Assembly: GCF_004000745.1 (NCBI RefSeq)
Contig: NZ_BILV01000060.1
Span: 1 to 36,730 of the forward strand
Source of the DNA: Paenibacillus barengoltzii NBRC 101215
GTDB taxonomy: Bacteria > Bacillota > Bacilli > Paenibacillales > Paenibacillaceae
Direction: 5' to 3'
Length of the DNA stretch: 36,730 nucleotides
The notes under the pieces are model-generated. The model made no database searches, had not been told where the DNA came from, and saw only the letters and a program-made list of their open reading frames with translations. Positions within the stretch are counted from its first letter, which is position 1; each line of letters begins with the position of its first letter. The position numbers were made by a program, and so were the translations under genes. Shown here piece after piece: positions 1 to 6,834 of the stretch.

Positions 1-1
1 G

Positions 2-1483
2 GAAGCGCGGCTTGGCGCGCTTCTATCCCGGCTCGTCCGCCATCCGCAGAGCGCCGCGGCCGCTTCCCGGTCGCGCAGCGGGGCCGCCCCTTCGTCCCGT
101 CCGGTGGACTGGGACGAGGAGGAGCGCCAGCTGCGCCGGTTGATGGAGGCGTGGCTGCTGTGGGATCAGCGCCACGCCGCGCTTCAGGGCGAGGCGGAGG
201 CCGCCTTGAGCCAGGCCTCCGCCGCCCGGGACGAGCTCGCGGCTGCCGAACGCGAGCTGACGCGCCGTGAAGCCAACTTTGAGGAGTTGGCCGGGCAGTG
301 GGAAACGTGGCTGACCGAACGAAAACTGTCCGCCGATCTGTCCCCGGAGGCGGCTGCAGATGTGTTCCGCCTCGCGGAGCAAGGACGGGACTGGCTGGCC
401 CGCTTGGATGGGCTGGCGGCCAAGATGGCCGCGCTGCGTGCGGAGAACGAGCGGTTTGAACAGGAATGCTTGGCTTATGGAGACCCAGCCGCCCCTGATC
501 AGGCCGCAGCAGTTCTGCGAGCAGCCTTATCACGCCTGGACAGTGCGCTCGAAGCGCGGAAACATCACGACCAGCTTTCCGCTCAGTTGTTACCGCTGGA
601 GGAAGAAGGTCAGCGCTTAGACGATCGGTTGCGGCAATTGCGGGAATCGGAGCAGGCGTTGCTCGCCGAAGCGGGTGCAGCTGACGGGGAGGAACTGCTG
701 CGTCTTGGGGCTGCGAAGGAACGGCGGGAAGCTTTGGAGCGTGAGGTGCGGCAGCTGGAGTTGATGCTGTTTGCAGGACTGGACGAAGCGAAGCGGGAGG
801 AGCTGGAGCAGCTGCTGCGGACGACGGAGGAAGCGGAGCTCCGCCAGTGCTTGGACACGGCGGAGGAGGAGCTGGCGCAAGCTGAAGCTTGGCTCGGACA
901 GCTCCAGGAGCAACGCGGACGTTTGCTGCAGGAGCAGGAAAGCTTAGCCGCCCGCTGTTTACGGGACGATCTGATGCAGCAATTGGAGGAGCAGCGAGCG
1001 GCTCTGCGCGATCGTCTCGATCAGTATGCGGTGATGGCGGTGTGCCATGAACTGATTGGTCGTGCACGCCGGGTTTATGAGGAAGAGAGGCAACCAGCAG
1101 TGCTGCAAGTTGCGTCGGGATACTTCGCGGAAATGACCGGCGGCACCTACCGCCGCATCGTCATGAAGATCGGCACGCAGGAGCTGATGGCGGAGCATGC
1201 GGAGTTAGGTCCGCTCGAAAGCGCACAGCTTAGCCGAGGGACAGCGGAGCAGCTGTACTTGTCGATGCGGCTGGCTTTGTCCGAAGCGGTATCGGGTTCT
1301 CATCCGCTGCCGTTGCTGCTGGATGACCTGTTCGTCAACTTTGACGAAGTCCGCTTGGTGAGGGCGTTGTCGGTGCTGCGGAAGGTTGCGGACCGCCAGC
1401 AACTCATTATGATGACTTGCCATGAGCATGTGGTTCGGCATGTCCAAACCTTGCTGCCGGAAGCCAAGATCGTGCATATGTAG
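2..1483 (+). CDS. YhaN/SbcC-like AAA-family ATPase, 3' part (5' end outside window)
   Basis: The reading frame is open from the left edge, so this is the C-terminal 493 residues of a longer protein. Most of it is Glu/Ala/Leu/Arg-rich heptad sequence typical of an antiparallel coiled coil. Near the end comes an ABC-type half-site: a signature-like segment (LSRGTAEQLYLSMRLAL), a Walker B with D-loop (LPLLLDDLFVNFD) and a switch His in MMTCHEH. This order is that of RecF/SMC/SbcC ATPases and fits the YhaN group, which is often encoded next to a metallophosphatase (YhaO) and thought to act on DNA. The Walker A would lie upstream of the window. An internal GTG at 104 is not a convincing start because no ribosome site precedes it and coding continues upstream. 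Family assignment is good; the exact subfamily is inferred. Confidence 0.85.
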   Translation, partial: EARLGALLSRLVRHPQSAAAASRSRSGAAPSSRPVDWDEEERQLRRLMEAWLLWDQRHAALQGEAEAALSQASAARDELAAAERELTRREANFEELAGQWETWLTERKLSADLSPEAAADVFRLAEQGRDWLARLDGLAAKMAALRAENERFEQECLAYGDPAAPDQAAAVLRAALSRLDSALEARKHHDQLSAQLLPLEEEGQRLDDRLRQLRESEQALLAEAGAADGEELLRLGAAKERREALEREVRQLELMLFAGLDEAKREELEQLLRTTEEAELRQCLDTAEEELAQAEAWLGQLQEQRGRLLQEQESLAARCLRDDLMQQLEEQRAALRDRLDQYAVMAVCHELIGRARRVYEEERQPAVLQVASGYFAEMTGGTYRRIVMKIGTQELMAEHAELGPLESAQLSRGTAEQLYLSMRLALSEAVSGSHPLPLLLDDLFVNFDEVRLVRALSVLRKVADRQQLIMMTCHEHVVRHVQTLLPEAKIVHM

Positions 1484-1534
1484 ATCGAATCCTTGTGTCG
1501 AGCAGCACTAGTGTCAGCGAAAAGCAGCAAGAAG

Positions 1535-1565
1535 ACCCCCGGGGTTAGCCCCTGGGGGTTTCTTT
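1535..1565 (+). terminator. Rho-independent terminator of the ATPase gene
   Basis: A GC-rich hairpin (ACCCCC-GGGG, loop TTAG, CCCC, one bulged T, GGGGGT) is followed by TTTCTTTTT. It lies 50 bases after the ATPase stop and overlaps the stop codon of the convergent YkvI-like gene, so it may also weakly end that transcript. On the minus strand the tail is only moderately U-rich. Confidence 0.85.
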
Positions 1566-2591
1566 TTGCCGATACATCCCTAACATGAGCGCCCAAATCA
1601 AACTGAACAAGCCAAACACAGGATACAGCACCGACAGCAGGGAGCTGAAGCCAAACTGGCTGGTGATATAACAGATACATAAAATCGTAACCGAAATCAG
1701 CTTCGGCGGGACCTGAATCCGTTGCTGCAGTTGGAGGGTCACCCCATAGATGTCGGCAACAAAAGTGCTGAAAATCTCCATAAAAATAAGCAGGACATAG
1801 ATCAGCTGAATGGTGGTTCCCAGCTGCTCGGCAATGCTGCCCATTGGGATTTCGTACTGCACGATCCCCGGCATGTAAGCCGACAGGGCAAAATGACCGG
1901 CCATCAGCATAAAGCCAACGCCGACGCCGCCGAGAACACCACCGAGGACAATCACCCGGCGACTTTCAGTATGGCTGCCGATCGGCACCAGCACCGCCTG
2001 AGCCATGGACAAGTTAAAGGCTGCATACATGAGCGGCGCAGCCCAAGCGGCGATCAGCGGATGATCCGTCTCCAGCGACAGAAAACGAGCAGCCCCCGGC
2101 GAGCCCGCGGTATTGGTGATAATAGCGAGGGAGAGAATCAGCATCATCGGGACCACGATGGAGTTCAACTGCAGCACCCCTTTGATTCCCCGGCCTAGCA
2201 GCAGATAGGTAGCAATCAAAGTGATCCATAGGCCTGTCTGATAATGCAAGCCCAAGTGTTCCATAAAGACGGAGCCAGCGCCTGCCAGCATCACGCTATT
2301 GACACCGATGAGCACGATCAACGTAAAAATGCTGAGCGCACTGCCGATCCGTTCGCCAAACAAACGGCGGTTTAGGTCTTCATAGGAAGCTGCTTGAATC
2401 GTTCGAGCGAGCAGCATCATTTTGGTGCCAAGCCAGACGAACAGCAGCGTAGATAGCAGGATCGTCAATACGCCCCATTTGCCGTACCGGGTGAAAAACT
2501 GGAGAATTTCCTGTCCCGTCGCGAAACCGGCGCCAACGACGGTGCCGATGTAGGTGAAGGCGATCTGCAGAACTTTTACGGCATTTTTCAT
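1545..2591 (-). CDS. YkvI-type multi-pass membrane transporter
   Basis: A 348-residue, very hydrophobic protein with about ten membrane segments. The N-terminal sequence (FTYIGTVVGAGFATGQEI) is the glycine-rich first helix seen in YkvI-family proteins, which belong to the LeuT/APC-like fold. The substrate is not established for the family; annotations range from branched-chain amino acid to general solute transport. The start at 2591 (MKNAVKV) is chosen because GGGGGGAAAACC directly precedes it. A 17-codon longer frame exists but would run through the promoter. The gene is monocistronic and convergent with the ATPase gene. Its promoter region carries two palindromes, suggesting dedicated control. 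Confidence 0.8.
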   Translation of the reverse strand: MKNAVKVLQIAFTYIGTVVGAGFATGQEILQFFTRYGKWGVLTILLSTLLFVWLGTKMMLLARTIQAASYEDLNRRLFGERIGSALSIFTLIVLIGVNSVMLAGAGSVFMEHLGLHYQTGLWITLIATYLLLGRGIKGVLQLNSIVVPMMLILSLAIITNTAGSPGAARFLSLETDHPLIAAWAAPLMYAAFNLSMAQAVLVPIGSHTESRRVIVLGGVLGGVGVGFMLMAGHFALSAYMPGIVQYEIPMGSIAEQLGTTIQLIYVLLIFMEIFSTFVADIYGVTLQLQQRIQVPPKLISVTILCICYITSQFGFSSLLSVLYPVFGLFSLIWALMLGMYRQKETPRG

Positions 2592-2607
2592 GGTTTTCCC
2601 CCCGGTT

Positions 2608-2652
2608 CTTGTGCTATATATAGTACAAGGTATGTTGTCCAAGAACTGGACA
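2608..2652 (-). promoter_or_regulatory. Promoter of the YkvI-like gene with two palindromes
   Basis: On the minus strand a -35-like TTGGAC (2637-2642) and a -10-like TATATA (2615-2620) are 16 bases apart. The -35 lies inside a palindrome with perfect 6-base arms, TGTCCA-N5-TGGACA (2636-2652). The -10 lies inside a 22-base near-palindrome (2608-2629, one mismatched pair). Overlap of both promoter boxes with dyads suggests repressor binding; the regulator is unknown. Confidence 0.5.
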
Positions 2653-2778
2653 TGACTTAAAACCTATAGGTCGTCCAAAAAGTCATCTTTCGAGCGCGGC
2701 AGGAGCAGTTGCAGTTCTGGCTTAACGGTGAGCTGTGGCAGGGTTGTGGCAGGCTTCGGCGATGGTTCATGGTTCATC

Positions 2779-2974
2779 CACGTAACGGAACGGAGAGACG
2801 TTATTTGCCGGAGGAAGCGACTCTTCAGATTCTACCGGAACGAGCAGACCTTATTGGGGCAAAATGCAGCGGATGGACCGGCAAAATGACCGAATAAGGA
2901 CTCTAGATTCCGTTAGAGCGGGAAATAGTCGGGAAATGGGAAAATAAGGGCTGTACGTTCCGTTACGCTCAGCC
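2779..2974. repeat. Four degenerate copies of an intergenic repeat, two in each orientation
   Basis: The gene-free stretch 2653-3109 contains four related units of about 28 bases, with approximate consensus GTAACGGAACGNAGAGNCCTT followed by ATTT. Units at about 2780-2807 and 2835-2862 read forward; units at about 2891-2920 and 2942-2972 read in reverse. The order forward-forward-reverse-reverse allows nested pairing into a long imperfect hairpin. No convincing reading frame or ribosome site exists here. I take it to be a small interspersed repeat array rather than a gene; only a genome-wide search would show copy number. Confidence 0.6.
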
Positions 2975-3109
2975 GAACGTATGCTTGGGGCGGATCCTGC
3001 CAGTGCATAGGGCCGCTCACACCCAGCCGCAAGCAAGCCGCTCCCGATGCGGACTCGAAATCTGACTTGTTGGACGAAGCTATAGATTATGAGCTGTGGA
3101 GGAAACGAT

Positions 3110-3682
3110 ATGGAATTGTTAAAACAAAAAATCGTCGAGCAAGGGGTTATCGTCTCGGACCAAGTGCTGAAGTTGGACGGGCTGCTGAACCATCAGGTGG
3201 ACCCGCAACTGACGATGGAGATGGGCAAGGAGTTTGCCAAGCGGTTTCGCGATCGAGGGGTCACTCGCGTCATTACGGTGGAGTCGTCGGGGATTGCGGT
3301 GGCGTTTGCGACCGCTTATGAGTTAGGTGTCCCGCTTGTATTCGCGCGGCGGAAGAAAACGCTGCTGGCAGAACCGGACATGCTGTGCGAACGCGTCCCT
3401 TCGTTTACGAAAGGGATCGTGACGGACATTCTGGTGTCCCGCGATTTTCTTGGAGAGAACGACCGGGTATTGTTCATTGACGATATTATCGCAAATGGCG
3501 ACGCGGCTCGGGGATTGATCCGAATTATTGAACGATCCGGGGCAGAACTGGTTGGAGCGGGCATCGTCATTGAGAAATGCTTCCAGCCCGGAGCCCAGGC
3601 GATTCGGGAGCAGGGGATCCGTCTGGAGACGCTGGCCCGCATCGCATCGTTGGAGGGTGGACAAATCAGGTTCGCGGACTAA
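3110..3682 (+). CDS. xpt: Xanthine phosphoribosyltransferase
   Basis: A 190-residue cytosolic enzyme that converts xanthine and PRPP to XMP in purine salvage; Bacillus Xpt is about the same length. The PRPP-binding loop is plain at residues 121-135 (VLFIDDIIANGDAAR, acidic pair at about 124-125), and the N-terminal half matches the type I PRTase fold with the LNHQVDP segment typical of Xpt. The start at 3110 is set by GGAGGAAA six bases upstream; an in-frame ATG at 3089 has no such site. The gene stands alone, without a pbuX xanthine permease after it, and I see no purine riboswitch core in the leader. No clear terminator follows. Confidence 0.9.
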   Translation: MELLKQKIVEQGVIVSDQVLKLDGLLNHQVDPQLTMEMGKEFAKRFRDRGVTRVITVESSGIAVAFATAYELGVPLVFARRKKTLLAEPDMLCERVPSFTKGIVTDILVSRDFLGENDRVLFIDDIIANGDAARGLIRIIERSGAELVGAGIVIEKCFQPGAQAIREQGIRLETLARIASLEGGQIRFAD

Positions 3683-3725
3683 GGACAACCGGGCGAAGAA
3701 AATGCAGCCAAATTACGGTTAATCC

Positions 3726-3754
3726 TTTGCAGGCCCCCGTTTTTTCGCTATAAT
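3726..3754 (+). promoter_or_regulatory. Sigma-A type promoter of the 3785 gene
   Basis: TTTGCA (3726-3731) and a perfect TATAAT (3749-3754) are separated by 17 bases. The box pair lies 30 bases before the start codon of the small gene that follows. Confidence 0.7.
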
Positions 3755-3784
3755 GAGGATTACTAGGGAGAGGAGGCTAAAAGA

Positions 3785-4117
3785 ATGGGGAAAGAATTGG
3801 CAGTAGACGCGGAGTTTTTTCTTTCGAAATTGTCCGAAGCGAAGGTAACTTTTGAACGTGCCCTGGATTGCAAACATACCGAGTTTGATGACCTTTATCC
3901 CTATATGCTTGAACATCCCCAGTTTTTCTGGTACAAACGCTATGTAGCATGGTCGCAATTGTTAACGATAGCCGGGCTTTGCCAAGAGCTCGATGTGCCC
4001 TGGAAGGAACAGTTCAGCCCGCAACAAGTAGGGTATTTGGAGCAAAGAGTGATGTCGGCCAAAGTGCTTGATTTCTGGTTTGAAACGAATGACAGCAGGG
4101 AGCACGCTTCTCGCTAA
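3785..4117 (+). CDS. Hypothetical small protein, 110 residues
   Basis: A soluble, acidic protein rich in aromatic residues (FDDLYPYMLEHPQFFWYKRY). No signal peptide, membrane segment, Cys cluster or catalytic motif is visible, and I do not recognise the family. It is very likely a real gene: AGGAGG sits 8-13 bases before the ATG, a well-formed promoter lies just upstream, and a strong terminator follows. Predicted structure is mostly helical. The region between stop and terminator holds a small palindrome (CCGGTG-CTG-CACCGG, 4152-4166). The gene appears to be transcribed alone. Confidence 0.7.
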   Translation: MGKELAVDAEFFLSKLSEAKVTFERALDCKHTEFDDLYPYMLEHPQFFWYKRYVAWSQLLTIAGLCQELDVPWKEQFSPQQVGYLEQRVMSAKVLDFWFETNDSREHASR

Positions 4118-4193
4118 TCCCTTGCGTAGGTTCAAAGCAACCTGATGCAGTCCGGTGCTGCACCGGCTGCTGCTGAAAGCATTCAAAGTTCGA

Positions 4194-4224
4194 AGTCCCG
4201 CTAGTTCGCTGGCGGGGCTTTTTC
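4194..4224 (+). terminator. Strong terminator with UUCG loop
   Basis: An 11-base-pair stem (AGTCCCGCTAG / CTGGCGGGGCT, with two G-U pairs) closes a TTCG tetraloop and runs into TTTTT. It ends the transcript of the 110-residue protein gene. Confidence 0.85.
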
Positions 4225-4299
4225 TTGTATTCCTCAAGGGTGGAAGATGGACGGGACCTGCAACTGTTGTATAATGATTTCCAGGAGGTGGGGTATCCG

Positions 4300-4515
4300 A
4301 TGATCTCGGATGAATTATTGGACCAATACCGGCTGTCCGGAGAAAAAATACGCGTCGTACGCGACGGCCTTCCGGAGAACGACGTGCGCGGAATCGTGGT
4401 GGCTTGGGACGATACGCATGTATTAATCCGCAAGCCGAACCGCAACGTGGTGAAGCTGGATCGCAATTACATTTATCAACCTGCGAAAGAGCCTAGAGTT
4501 TCGCCGGTGGATTAA
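4300..4515 (+). CDS. Hypothetical small basic protein, 71 residues
   Basis: The start at 4300 (MISDELLDQYRL) follows AGGAGGTGGGG with good spacing; a longer frame from 4225 would begin inside the preceding terminator and is rejected. The protein has a short helical N-terminus, then an alternating hydrophobic/polar segment (KIRVVRDGLPENDVRGIVVAWDD and VLIRKPNRNVVKLDRNYIY) that looks like a small five-strand beta-barrel of the SH3/Sm-like type. That reading is inference from the pattern only. No family was recognised. A TATAAT at 4270-4275 gives a possible promoter without a good -35 box. A terminator follows immediately. Confidence 0.65.
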   Translation: MISDELLDQYRLSGEKIRVVRDGLPENDVRGIVVAWDDTHVLIRKPNRNVVKLDRNYIYQPAKEPRVSPVD

Positions 4516-4529
4516 GATATGAGGGAACA

Positions 4530-4571
4530 GGGGACCTTAAGGAAGGAGATGAGCCTTGAGGTTCCCTTTTT
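4530..4571 (+). terminator. Terminator after the 71-residue protein gene
   Basis: A 13-base-pair stem (4530-4542 with 4554-4566, including two G-U pairs) is followed by TTTTT. It overlaps the last codons and stop of the convergent minus-strand gene, so the two genes share this intergenic structure. Confidence 0.8.
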
Positions 4572-4968
4572 CCATGCGTTCTCTTCGGGATGATCCGGGC
4601 CCCTGGACAGTTCCGTTCAAATAAGCGCGCATCCGGGAGGTTATCTCCTGTTGCAGGCCGGCCCACAATATCCGCATATTCCCGCGATAACCCCGGCAAC
4701 GGTATTCCGCCTGAATGCCGTTCTCATCCTGGTGAATGCGTTCAATGGCGATGTTCCGCTCGCGGAGATTGCCTTGGATTTCCGAGAGGACCAGCGCTGC
4801 GCGGCGCTCGCCGCCCCGGATCAGTTCGACGTAAGCTTCGGGGCTCTTCAGCAACCCGCTTTGCTCAAGGATTCGGGCGTCTCTTTGAAATACTCTCTGC
4901 AGAAAACCAAGCAGCAACGCGCTCTTGATCAGCGCGAGTTCTTCTTCCTTCATGCCGGGAACGGCCAT
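4537..4968 (-). CDS. Hypothetical 143-residue protein, possibly SOS-regulated
   Basis: A soluble protein with a helical N-terminal half (MKEEELALIKSALLLGFLQRVFQRDARIL) and a basic, Arg-rich C-terminus. There is no signal peptide or recognisable catalytic motif, and I cannot assign a family. The ATG at 4968 follows AGAGGTG at suitable distance; an alternative ATG lies five codons in. A promoter with 18-base spacing lies upstream, and a LexA-like GAAC-N4-GTTC box sits directly after its -10 element, so DNA-damage control is plausible. The gene is convergent with the 4300 gene and divergent from the tRNA. Confidence 0.65.
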   Translation of the reverse strand: MAVPGMKEEELALIKSALLLGFLQRVFQRDARILEQSGLLKSPEAYVELIRGGERRAALVLSEIQGNLRERNIAIERIHQDENGIQAEYRCRGYRGNMRILWAGLQQEITSRMRAYLNGTVQGPGSSRRERMEKGNLKAHLLP

Positions 4969-4987
4969 AGCTCAACACCTCTTCATA

Positions 4988-5032
4988 CGAACTTATGTTC
5001 TTATCATAACCCAATGGATGATTTTTAATCAA
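4988..5032 (-). promoter_or_regulatory. Promoter with LexA/DinR-like box
   Basis: Minus-strand -35 TTGATT (5027-5032) and -10 TATGAT (5003-5008) are 18 bases apart. The sequence CGAACTTATGTTCT (4988-5001) overlies the expected transcription start. It has the perfect GAAC-N4-GTTC core and matches 12 of 14 positions of the Bacillus consensus CGAACRNRYGTTYC. Confidence 0.5.
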
Positions 5033-5056
5033 GGGGGAGGATTTGAAAGTTAAGTA

Positions 5057-5086
5057 TTGACTTTTGGGTGTTGGACATGGTATGAT
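5057..5086 (+). promoter_or_regulatory. Promoter of the first tRNA-Leu gene
   Basis: TTGACT (5057-5062) and TATGAT (5081-5086) with 18-base spacing lie about 45 bases before the tRNA. The leader then carries ATCTTGTCGC (5090-5099 region), a string also found upstream of the second tRNA-Leu copy, and a small hairpin CAAAAT-ATG-ATTTTG (5101-5115). Confidence 0.65.
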
Positions 5087-5130
5087 CTATCTTGTCGCTG
5101 CAAAATATGATTTTGTACGATATCGACTAT

Positions 5131-5215
<85 letters not shown>

Positions 5216-5232
5216 TCGATTTTTAACGAACA

Positions 5233-5277
5233 AGAGCTCTTGATTGACCTTTATGGTGATCGAGAGCTCTTTTTTTG
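5233..5277 (+). terminator. Terminator of tRNA-Leu copy 1
   Basis: A 12-base-pair stem (AGAGCTCTTGAT / ATCGAGAGCTCT, one G-U pair) with a 14-base loop is followed by seven T. It starts 18 bases after the tRNA. Confidence 0.9.
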
Positions 5278-5299
5278 CTCATTGTTGTGAGAGATCGTG

Positions 5300-5374
5300 T
5301 TGACAAATCCCCAGAGCCAGCCTAATATCAACTTAACTTAAACGTTTAAGTTTAGAACATTAATCGTTTAAGTT
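5300..5374 (+). promoter_or_regulatory. Strong promoter and tandem LacI-type operators of the esterase-repressor unit
   Basis: TTGACA (5300-5305), 17 bases, TAATAT (5323-5328) forms a near-consensus promoter. A perfect 18-base palindrome AACTTAAACGTTTAAGTT (5335-5352) lies at the expected transcription start. A second, weaker copy sharing CGTTTAAGTT follows (5357-5374), with centres 22 bases apart, about two turns of the helix. The central AAACGTTT is typical of LacI-family operators, and a LacI-family gene is the second gene of this unit, so autoregulation is likely. Confidence 0.75.
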
Positions 5375-5403
5375 AAATTTGCTTGCCGAAGGGATGGTTA
5401 CGA

Positions 5404-6747
5404 ATGGGAGCGGAAATCGTTACACTTGCTAATGTGTACTCCAGGTTTTTGGGCAATGCTCGGGAGGTTTATGTCTATTTGCCTCCTTCTTATGCGGAAG
5501 CGGAGCATCGTCGGTACCCGGTGCTTTATGCGCAGGATGGACAGCATATGTTTGCGTCTGATTCTAAGGGAGACTCTTGGGATATGCACCTAACGGCCGA
5601 GCGGTTAAGCCGGGAAGGTCGGATGGAAGAAGTGATTATCGTGGCGGTATCGTCCATTGAGGATCAACGAGGCTCGGAGTATTTCCATGATCATCCGGGA
5701 GTTCGAGAAGCTTTCCATACGACTTGTAATGGGGATCTGTACGAAAGGTTTCTCATTGAGGAACTGAAGCCGATGATCGATGCTAAGTTTCGGACATTAA
5801 CGGACCGGGAGCATACGGCGATCATCGGTTCTTCTGCGGGCGGACTTGTCTCTTATCATATCGCTTTTCGTCGTCCGGACATCTTTGGACAGGTGGCGAT
5901 CCTGTCGCCTTTTCTGGTGCATGCGGTGGTGAATGAACCAAGGGACCATATGAACCATCTTGAACCGGTACGCGAGCAAAAAATATACCATTCCTTCCCG
6001 GTCAAACCGCCCGCGCTGCGCGTTTGGGTCGATATCGGCGGTGCGGAGGGGCTGATCATGCCTCGTCACGTCCGGGCGTTTGTGGATGAATTGATCCAAA
6101 GCGGTTTTGCGCCGGGCGAGGATTTGATGTTTTTACTTGATGAGGCGGCGGGCCACTCCCAAGCCGCTTGGGCCAGACGGTTGCACTCCCCGCTGTTGTA
6201 TCTGTTTGGCGAGATGGGACGCCCGCGCAGTATCAGGCTGGACGGGAGAAGACAAGTGGGGCTGCAAGGGCATCGGGTTTGGCTCTATCCCCAAGTGACC
6301 TGCGACACAGGCTTCGAAATGAGTTTACTCCAGGCAGACTATACGGTGGACTGTCCGGAAGTGCTGAAGGTGGGAGCGGACGGCTTGATCGTTCCGCTGG
6401 CCGAAGGGAAAGCTGATGTAACGGTCAGCTTCGGCGGGCTTACCGCACTGACGAGCATCGAGGTGATCCCGGACTTGTCCGAGTACGTGCAAGTTGAAAT
6501 CAGCGTGACCGTTCCACCGTCTACCCCGGCGGATGCTCGAATTCACGCGGGTTTCGAAATCCCGAAAGTTCGAGACGGGTTCTATCAGGGGAGCTTCTTG
6601 CTGCCTAGAGACCTGGTATTTGATGTGAATGTATCGCGAGGCTTTGGATTCCATGAGCGCAGGGCAACGAGCCGACGCTTTGACACCTCCGAGCCGGTTC
6701 GTCTGCATTTCATCGTGGAGGAGTGGGAGGATGACCCAACTGCCTAA
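5404..6747 (+). CDS. Putative carbohydrate esterase with Big_2-like and starch-binding-like C-terminal domains
   Basis: A 447-residue protein. Residues 1-270 form an alpha/beta hydrolase of the esterase D / CE1-like group (YVYLPPSY and VLYAQDGQ near the N-terminus, nucleophile elbow GSSAGG with Ser about 144, DLYERFLIEEL before it, and a late His in AAGHS near 255). Residues about 290-350 resemble a bacterial Ig-like Big_2 fold (VGADGLIVPLAEGKADVTV). The last 90 residues resemble a CBM20-type sandwich (VEISVTVPPSTPADARIHAGF). No signal peptide is seen, so it should act in the cytosol, perhaps removing acetyl or feruloyl groups from imported oligosaccharides. ATG 5404 is preferred over TTG 5383 because AAGGGATGG precedes it. 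It is the first gene of a two-gene unit with the LacI-type regulator. Substrate is inferred from context. Confidence 0.75.
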   Translation: MGAEIVTLANVYSRFLGNAREVYVYLPPSYAEAEHRRYPVLYAQDGQHMFASDSKGDSWDMHLTAERLSREGRMEEVIIVAVSSIEDQRGSEYFHDHPGVREAFHTTCNGDLYERFLIEELKPMIDAKFRTLTDREHTAIIGSSAGGLVSYHIAFRRPDIFGQVAILSPFLVHAVVNEPRDHMNHLEPVREQKIYHSFPVKPPALRVWVDIGGAEGLIMPRHVRAFVDELIQSGFAPGEDLMFLLDEAAGHSQAAWARRLHSPLLYLFGEMGRPRSIRLDGRRQVGLQGHRVWLYPQVTCDTGFEMSLLQADYTVDCPEVLKVGADGLIVPLAEGKADVTVSFGGLTALTSIEVIPDLSEYVQVEISVTVPPSTPADARIHAGFEIPKVRDGFYQGSFLLPRDLVFDVNVSRGFGFHERRATSRRFDTSEPVRLHFIVEEWEDDPTA

Positions 6748-6834
6748 TCCTTTATGGACCAAGGCAGTAGCGATTCCCTTCCGGGATATGGTATCATCCT
6801 ACCAAAGTGCTAGAGATTTGATGAGGTGTTGGCC

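Noticed and set aside
1722-2198. 158-codon plus-strand frame inside the YkvI-like gene
   Set aside because: Antisense shadow of a clear membrane protein; composition is His/Gln/Asp-rich as expected of such shadows.
2709-3036. Short open frames on both strands in the intergenic region before xpt
   Set aside because: They lie over the repeat units, have no ribosome sites and encode Arg/Trp-rich sequence with no family resemblance.
2990-3109. Possible purine riboswitch before xpt
   Set aside because: I looked for the conserved guanine-aptamer core and a terminator/antiterminator pair, as in Bacillus xpt leaders, and saw neither.
4651-5028. 125-codon plus-strand frame opposite the 143-residue gene
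   Set aside because: It covers the LexA-like box and promoter of the opposite gene and lacks a ribosome site; the minus-strand frame has both promoter and ribosome site.
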